From: Combretum micranthum
Lineage: Eukaryota; Streptophyta; Magnoliopsida; Myrtales; Combretaceae
Assembly: GCA_024138025.1 (NCBI GenBank)
Contig: JAMXBD010001203.1
Span: forward strand, 248,001-312,000
DNA: 64,000 nucleotides
Reading direction: 5' to 3'
Position 1 is the stretch's first letter, and the number at the start of each line of letters is the position of its first letter. The notes below the pieces were generated by a model. It worked only from the letters and a program-made list of their open reading frames with translations. It was not told the DNA's origin and did no database searches. Of the stretch, positions 58,186 to 64,000 are shown in pieces. The translations under genes and the position numbers were made by a program.

Positions 58186-59990
58186 AAAAGAAAAAGGAAA
58201 ATAAAGGATATTTAGGAGTGTTATCTGAGCAAGTGGTTTAAAAATGTATGCACTATGAATAAAGCGTACTTAGCCATTGATTAGGTCTCATAGTGCTTGT
58301 GGATCTTCTAAGACCAGAAGAATAAGGATGAGAAACAGGAAGTGAATCTGACACAATTGACTTAGAAGGAAGAACAATAGGATTTTAAATATAAACAAAA
58401 GAGGTATAATAGAAGAAAACTTAGTGGAAACCAAAAGGACATTTGAATCAAAAGACACGAGGAAAAAGAGATCTATCTTGATAGGAAATAATCTCATTAG
58501 AAGGAGTAAATGAACACGTGTCTGATTCTTTGAAAGGAAATTGGTCATCAACAAAAAAAATATCCCTACTCACAAACACCTTCCTTTGTGTAATATCATA
58601 AACTCCATAACTATTGTGGCAAAAGAATATCCCAAGAAGACACACTTGTGTCCTCTAGGCTCAAACTTATTTCTATGAGGTTTTACATCAGCTACATAAT
58701 ATAAACACCCAAAAACTCTTAAGTAATCATACTCATGAGCAATCCAAACAAAATTTCATAAGGTGTTTTCCATCTCAACTTCATTGCATGTAATTAATCA
58801 AATAAGTGGCTACTTATATACAATACCCCCACAAAGATTTAGGTTATCTTGAATGTAAAAGCAAAGCATGTGTAGTCTCCAAAAGATGTTGATGCTTTCG
58901 TTCTAGTCTTCCATTTTGTTGAGGAGTATAAGGGGTGGTCTTTGATGCACAATTCCTAGCTTGGAAAATGGATTTTGGCACTCATTTCCCAAAAACTCAA
59001 TTCTATTATCATTGCGTATATATTTTAGACACACTTGGAAATGATTCCGTGTAAATGTAAAAAAATTCTCTAAATGTCATTCGTGTCTTATACTTCAACA
59101 AGTAAGCCAAGTTTCTCTTGTAAAATCGTGAAAAAGTGTTAAAAAATAATGCTCTTCAGTTCTAGTAGCTACACGGTACGATCCCCAAAGTCAACATGCA
59201 TAAATTAAAAGCAAAATCAGACTTGTGTTCATTTCTAGAGAGGGGTTGACGATGCATTTTAGCAAGTTTACAAGTTTCATAAAGAAAATATCAAAAGTGA
59301 AACCAGTACAATAACTCAAGTGTTTAAGTTTTAACAATAAAGTATGTCTTAAACTTTCATGAAACAAATGAAGATTAAAGAAAGATTTATTTGACACTAC
59401 ATTCAAAAGAACAGACAACAACCGAGTTTAGGGAAATTGAACTATACTAGACTAAGTATTTTACTTCCTAATAGGCTCTAAGTTAAGCCCATACAATCCA
59501 AATATAGCTTGAGCTTTAGCTATTTGCTCATGAGTTCTAGGGTTTCAACGATAACAAAAATTGGTATCAATTATTGCAATGTGGGACATATCAGCAAAGA
59601 GTTTAAGAACTAAAAGAATGTTGTGTTTAAACTCAAGGACGTATAGAACATTATGAAGTATTAGTAATGGGATAAGTTTAATGGTTCCAGCTAAATGAAC
59701 AAGCTTTTGTGTACCATCAGGTAACTGAATAATGGCAAGTTGTGCTTCAGTGCAAAAGAATTCAAGATGTGGTGTCATGGCATCATTAGCACCTGTGTCT
59801 ATAATCCAAGAATCATCATTTATGTTAGAAAAAGTTAAATGACCAAGTAAGGGATGCGTACCAGCAATTGAGTAGTTGCTAGCTTAGTCTACCTTCTACC
59901 ATCTACAATAGTTTTTCCTTTCATCACCTTCATAAATTCTACAATTAATAAATTGGACACCTACTCTTATTTTTCTACTCGTGTCACTAA
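58186..59990 (-). pseudogene. Second Ty1/copia relic (protease and integrase)
   Basis: On the minus strand the order is protease then integrase. The protease piece reads DDSWIIDTGANDAMTPHLEFF, with an intact catalytic DTG at 59799-59791, then LHNVLYVLEFKHN. The integrase pieces include FFNLHLFHESLRHT, NDNRIEFLGNECQ (around the second aspartate, near 58995), an LER/KHQH region (about 58920-58885) with the catalytic glutamate, DYLRVFGC, RGHKCVFLGYSF and YDITQRKVFVSRDIFF. Several stops and frameshifts break it. No LTR, reverse transcriptase or RNase H is adjacent, so it is a fragment of a family different from the first element. Confidence 0.88.
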
Positions 59991-60143
59991 GTAAAAGGCC
60001 CAATTAATTGATGACAAAGGATCTACCAAATTTGATTATGAACAGACTCATAGACTTTGGACAAACCCATTGAAATTACATGAATTTATTTTGAGACTCA
60101 AATTCTTGCATCCTATCCTTCCTATCACAGTTACCATAATTTG

Positions 60144-60171
60144 TTTTTTTTTTTTTTTTTTTTTTTTTTTT
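60144..60171. repeat. Run of 28 T
   Basis: A homopolymer, possibly the reversed poly-A tail of a retroposed copy, but no retroposed body is recognisable beside it. Confidence 0.9.
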
Positions 60172-60479
60172 CCAAACAAGTACCATAGTTCAAGCGGCCA
60201 CAATTGCACAATAATCACCAGCAACCAAAGAATTTTATATCTTGACTTTACATTGGACGGTTAATAATTTGGCTTTACTGATAAATACGCATAATCTTTA
60301 TCACGGTTGAAATTTCCTAAGCTATAATCTTTATTTTATTTTATTTTATTGGATAAATTACATTATTCACTCCTGTATAATTTGTAAAAACACTAGCACT
60401 CTCACTTTTTTCAAAACACAATACTTTCCCAGTGAAAAAGTTGACTTTTTTAAGAAACGACATCCGCTTTATATATATT

Positions 60480-61150
60480 ATACAAATAATTTAACATAAG
60501 CAAGAAATATTAAAAAAAGGAAAAAGGAATTTGTGCTCTTCCGTTGCCAATCACCATGGGCAAGGGTAATGTACGTGATGGAAACAAGAAATTTATGTTG
60601 GCTTCAACCAATACTGATGGTTTTGTGGTTGAACATATTTTGGTTTTACTGCAGAGATATGGGGTACATTAACATTGGGATGTGATTTATTGTTTTCAGA
60701 GAGTTTTTTTTATCAAATTGAAATTAACTGTGAATGTACAAGGCTTTGATGCCTAATTCTAACAACCTTCAATTATTGTATTATAATGTGATAATTTTAT
60801 ACAAAGAACGATTCTCCCAGTTACAACAGGTTTTAATTTTTCCTTTTTTTTTTGGCCAAATACAACAGGTTTTAATTGAAGCTATATGTTTGTGGAGTTA
60901 AACGTTGCAGGTGCTCCAGCTAAACATGCTCAACATTCTGAGGAAGCTTTTTTGTTTGAAATCCTCCTCGTTGCTTTTTTTTTTTTTTCCTCAAACTTTC
61001 CAAACATTACAATAACATTTATGGGTTGTGGAGACATTCAAACTCTAGTTATAAAACTGGGTTGCCTGATGGGAATATAGACAGCCGCTAAGCCGTTAAG
61101 CCGCCTTTCTTTGTGATCTGTCTTCGGCTGTAATATCTCTTTGTAAATGC
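60480..61150 (+). pseudogene. Unidentified relic, paralogue of 49319-50046
   Basis: It shares with that segment GGGTAATGTACGTGATGGAAAC, TTGGCTTCAACCAA, ATTATAATGTGATAATT, CATGCTCAACATTCTGAGGAAG, ATGGGTTGTGGAGACATTC, ATAGACAGCCGC and GTAATATCTCTTTGTAAATGCA. A short frame (60886-61080) is interrupted by T-runs and is not kept in the other copy. The conserved blocks may be an untranslated 3' region. The family is unknown. Confidence 0.45.
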
Positions 61151-61405
61151 ATCTGTTATATATATATTACTTGGTTGAATAATTTTTTATTAACTGACAA
61201 AAATCATTATACATATTTAGTTTACAAAATATATTTAGGATCGATCCGAACAAAACTTCAAGTTTTTATCATTCAAATTAGATCTTGTATTCAAAACTAT
61301 CTAGTTCTGTTTATATGAAACATGGTATAAAAGAGTTGTTTTTTTCAGTACTCTTAATATTATGTTGTGCAATTTTCATTGTCTTGTTCGGAAAAAATAT
61401 TAGAT

Positions 61406-61576
61406 GGGTATTACACACCATGTGGATATACACGTGATGTGTAACTTTCAATTATATGTTAGTATATGAATAATGTAGTTAGTGGTTTTTAAAGTAACAA
61501 TCATTCATATATTCACATGATAAAATTTCATTAGAAGTTATACATCACATATATATTATACATGACGTGTAACACC
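61406..61576. mobile_element. 171-bp palindromic MITE
   Basis: The left arm GGGTATTACACACCATG and the reversed right arm GGTGTTACACGTCATG pair, and pairing continues with GTGATGTGTAACTT against GTGATGTATAACTT. Flanks TATTAGAT (61398-61405) and TATTAAAT (61577-61584) match at 7 of 8 bases. An 8-bp duplication would suggest hAT, but the end sequence is not typical. Confidence 0.72.
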
Positions 61577-61734
61577 TATTAAATCTTTTCTCCTTGCTCG
61601 GCCTTGCAAACAAACGCCCATACTGAGTGAGACTTATCGACATTTTTTGTCTCCACTGGCCAAGATGTGCAACTTGAAGTGGGGAAGATAGAAAAAGGAG
61701 GAATATTTAATCTAATAATCAGCCGTATATGCCG

Positions 61735-62270
61735 ATATTACGCATTGAAATTTAAAATTGGCAGTAGTACTTTTGAATATTGAAGTTGACCATTTTAGTC
61801 AAAATTTGAATTTGACGTGGAATAGTCATCATTGGTACATTTACACGTGTGGAGCATCTTAGACTTGGAAGTTTTCTTCCCAATAAAGGCAGACACGTGA
61901 GTAACCCCAATAGTTGATTGATTAATTAATGTTGCAACGTGATCGATTGGGAGAGTTCCTGGCAGTTTCTCCACTCTCTTGGTCTCTACGCAATGGACAT
62001 GAAGGATTAACAAGGATCAACTTGCTGCTAATTCATATTATATTCTTTTGTTACTTTTGTACCGTGATTGTTTAGATTTGTTTTTTTTTTTTTTAAATCC
62101 TTAACTTATTCCATTTCTTATTAATATATGATAATTAATTATCTGCATAATAAGAATTAATAATTAGAATAAGATCTAACAAAAATATCATAATACTTGA
62201 ATGTATTAATAATGTGTTACGTATCAACTTTATTATACACTAAGGGCTGAGCAAGTGATTACTAGTTCTC
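61735..62270 (+). promoter_or_regulatory. W-box block, copy 4, with downstream paralogous sequence
   Basis: It contains GGCAGTAGTACTTTTGAATATTG, GTTGACC (TTGACC at 61786-61791), AATTTGACGTGGAATAGTC, a CACGTGTGGAGCATC word (CACGTG core), AGACACGTGAGTAACC, CAACGTGATCGATTGGGAGAG and CTCCACTCTCTTGGTCTC. It is closest to copy 3. The similarity to 51361-52050 continues downstream to about 62270. Confidence 0.5.
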
Positions 62271-63202
62271 ATCTTGTGCTTCATATAGTTTTTGCGACTG
62301 GCTTTTAATAATGGGATTTTTCTTTACTTTAATATATATATATATATATGTATAGAAATTCATTTGGGTAATTGGACTTGAAGCCCAGTTTAATGCCAAG
62401 TACCTCTCTTTCGGTTAGTGACAAGACCCAGAAGATGAGTCTAATAAGGAATGTAAGGAGATTTGGCTTGGTAGGCTTAGAATTTGGATCACTAAACCGA
62501 TTCATTCCACTCTTGGCCAAATTTATTTTTCTTATACTTGAAAAGTAAACTCTAAAAATATATTCCTAAATTAATTTGGGTTTTATTTTACTAAAATAAA
62601 CCTTAAGCCCTTTCATGCTGAAGATGCGCTATTTTAAATAAAAAATGAGTTTCTTTTATATTATAAAAGTCCTTAGCCTCTTTCCAAGCCCATTTGCAAG
62701 CCCTAATCATTATTAAAGAAAAAAAAGGCATTAATCTCAGCTGTTGGATCCTTAAAAAAGATCCAAAATCTAGCTTCATCTTCCAATATCTATAAATAAG
62801 AAGCTATCATACTCATTTAGGGAAGGATTCGACGTATTACTAAGATTGAAAACAATATGGAAACTTTGCCAAAATAACTCCAGAAAGAATCAAAGCAACT
62901 ACTCCACAAAGAATGACCAAGAGCAATCAAATCCATCTAATTTGCTCTTCTGTCATACTCGCGCATTCAAAAAACCGATTTGCTTATTCCTCCTCCTACG
63001 CCTCTCTCTGCGACATCCATATACGTATCAACAGTTCAAGACTTCTCCACTTATCACACATGATCGGATAGTTGTAACAACTCCATCATACAATATGTAT
63101 TGACAATTATATTCTTGCTGAGGATTCATAGATTTAAAATTTTTTCCTATGTTCGTCTCAAAACCATTCCGGGTGTAGAAATGTGGGTTGGAAAAGACCC
63201 TA
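62271..63202 (+). mobile_element. Possible LTR or TRIM-like fragment
   Basis: ATCTATAAATAAGAAGCTATC (about 62788) is a good TATA box in a setting typical of plant LTRs (AGCTGTTGGATCC upstream, CATTTAGGGAAGGATTCG and a C-rich segment CTCCTCCTACGCCTCTCTC downstream). A TA microsatellite lies at 62329-62349. No second copy is present in the window, and the boundaries are unknown. Confidence 0.35.
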
Positions 63203-63433
63203 GGGTCTGTTTGGATGGTCTGTTTTTCATCTGTATCTGTATCTTTTTCAAAATGATATGTGTAAATATGTCTGATTTGCATATATATTTTATCTATATT
63301 TGATCTATTTGATATTTTAATTAGAACTGCCAACTTTTTTTTTATCTATATCTATTTCTTGATAAATAATTTATTAGAAAAAAGTTTGAAAAAAGTGTCC
63401 GTATCTGCCAGAAAAAGATAAACAAACAGACCC
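63203..63433. mobile_element. 231-bp MITE with GGGTCTGTTTG ends
   Basis: GGGTCTGTTTG at the left and CAAACAGACCC at the right are perfect 11-bp inverted repeats. Subterminal CATCTGTATCTGTATC and GTCCGTATCTGCC extend the similarity. TA occurs immediately outside both ends (63201-63202 and 63434-63435), which would fit a TA duplication. A decayed relative is at 50047-50265. Confidence 0.85.
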
Positions 63434-63784
63434 TATGGTAGAATATTTTATCACCATCTCTACATAATTAATCAAAAATTAAACAATTCGGAAATTGGAT
63501 GCGACATGATCCTGCAATTATATCCCTACAAAAACATAATATATGACATATGAAATTTCTATGAATATTTATACGTCTTATGTAATTCTCTTTTTCTTTT
63601 TTTCTTTTTTTTTTTTTCATGTGAAAGTGGCTAAAAGGGCAACGCATCGTTCCAGCAATATGGGTTTTATATATGTAAACGTTCGAGGCATTTTGTACTC
63701 TTTGCGAGTGGAATAGTTAGATGTCTTCTCAAATTCTAACACGTGGGGAAGAATGTTATTATGGATGAATTGTAATTTGCCGAT

Positions 63785-63788
<4 letters not shown>

Positions 63789-63819
<31 letters not shown>
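63789..63819. repeat. (TA)n microsatellite
   Basis: About 15 TA units. Confidence 0.95.
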
Positions 63820-63821
<2 letters not shown>

Positions 63822-64000
63822 TGGTGTCTTTTATTCGTTTATTTATTTTTAATTTGGGTTAAAATAGCAAAACGAAAAAACAGTTAAAAGAGTTTCATAT
63901 ACGTCGTCTTTATTATAACACTTGTCATCAATTATAGGTTTTTTCTCCTGAATTGTCCATAGCAGCTAATAAGGGTGGAGCCAAACAATATATCTTCTAT

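Noticed and set aside
60144..60171. Poly-T as the reversed tail of a SINE, LINE or processed pseudogene
   Set aside because: No body with a recognisable endonuclease, reverse transcriptase, Pol III box or coding sequence is attached, and no flanking duplication is visible.
1..64000. tRNA, rRNA, snRNA and microRNA genes
   Set aside because: I found no cloverleaf with A and B boxes, no rRNA-like sequence and no U-snRNA promoter elements. The hairpin-forming sequences are explained by MITEs. A dedicated scan could still find a short RNA gene.
1..64000. Integrated plant viral sequences (caulimovirus-type or geminivirus-type)
   Set aside because: All retroelement relics have copia or gypsy domain order and motifs. 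No movement-protein or Rep-like motifs were seen.

Overview
This 64-kb window is AT-rich nuclear DNA of a flowering plant, most likely a eudicot. No intact host gene is visible. The longest open frame is 146 codons and looks like chance. Almost everything recognisable is transposable-element sequence: Ty1/copia and Ty3/gypsy relics, long solo LTRs, hAT-type and Mutator-type non-autonomous elements, and small palindromic MITEs. I cannot name the species. Family assignments come from motif recognition and from comparing parts of the window with each other, not from database searches.

Region by region. 0.5-8.7 kb: a decayed Ty1/copia element in + orientation, with two diverged LTRs and relics of gag, protease, integrase, reverse transcriptase and RNase H. 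A palindromic MITE and about 4.1 kb of other repeats interrupt it. 12.1-14.4 kb: a hAT-like element followed by a 1.5-kb Mutator-like element with a more GC-rich core that may be captured gene sequence. 14.8-21.2 kb: a tandem duplication of a 2.1-kb unit whose second copy is enlarged by a small MITE and by a 1,476-bp Mutator-like element with a perfect 10-bp target-site duplication. 23.2-26.8 kb: a 3.6-kb solo LTR on the minus strand. Its relatives lie near 32.5-36.1, 36.4 and (inverted) 54.4 kb. 28.1-28.4 kb: a small promoter, leader intron and exon-like relic. 28.9-30.2 kb: another LTR on the minus strand. 44.8-45.5 kb: a hAT element with a perfect 8-bp duplication. 48.1 kb and 33.4 kb: two full copies of the palindromic MITE, each with a perfect 10-bp duplication. 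49.3-52.05 and 60.5-62.3 kb: paralogous segments that carry the same W-box-containing block found in the 14.8-21.2 kb duplication. 53.0 kb: a further hAT-like element. 54.0 kb: a gypsy gag relic. 58.2-60.0 kb: a second copia relic on the minus strand, with an intact DTG protease motif.

The layout suggests an old tandem array of one unidentified sequence unit, dispersed and then colonised by transposons. The best-supported new observations are the foldback MITE family (seven or eight copies, 10-bp duplications at two of them), the fourfold W-box block with an empty site for one insertion, and the candidate gene-capturing Mutator-like element.
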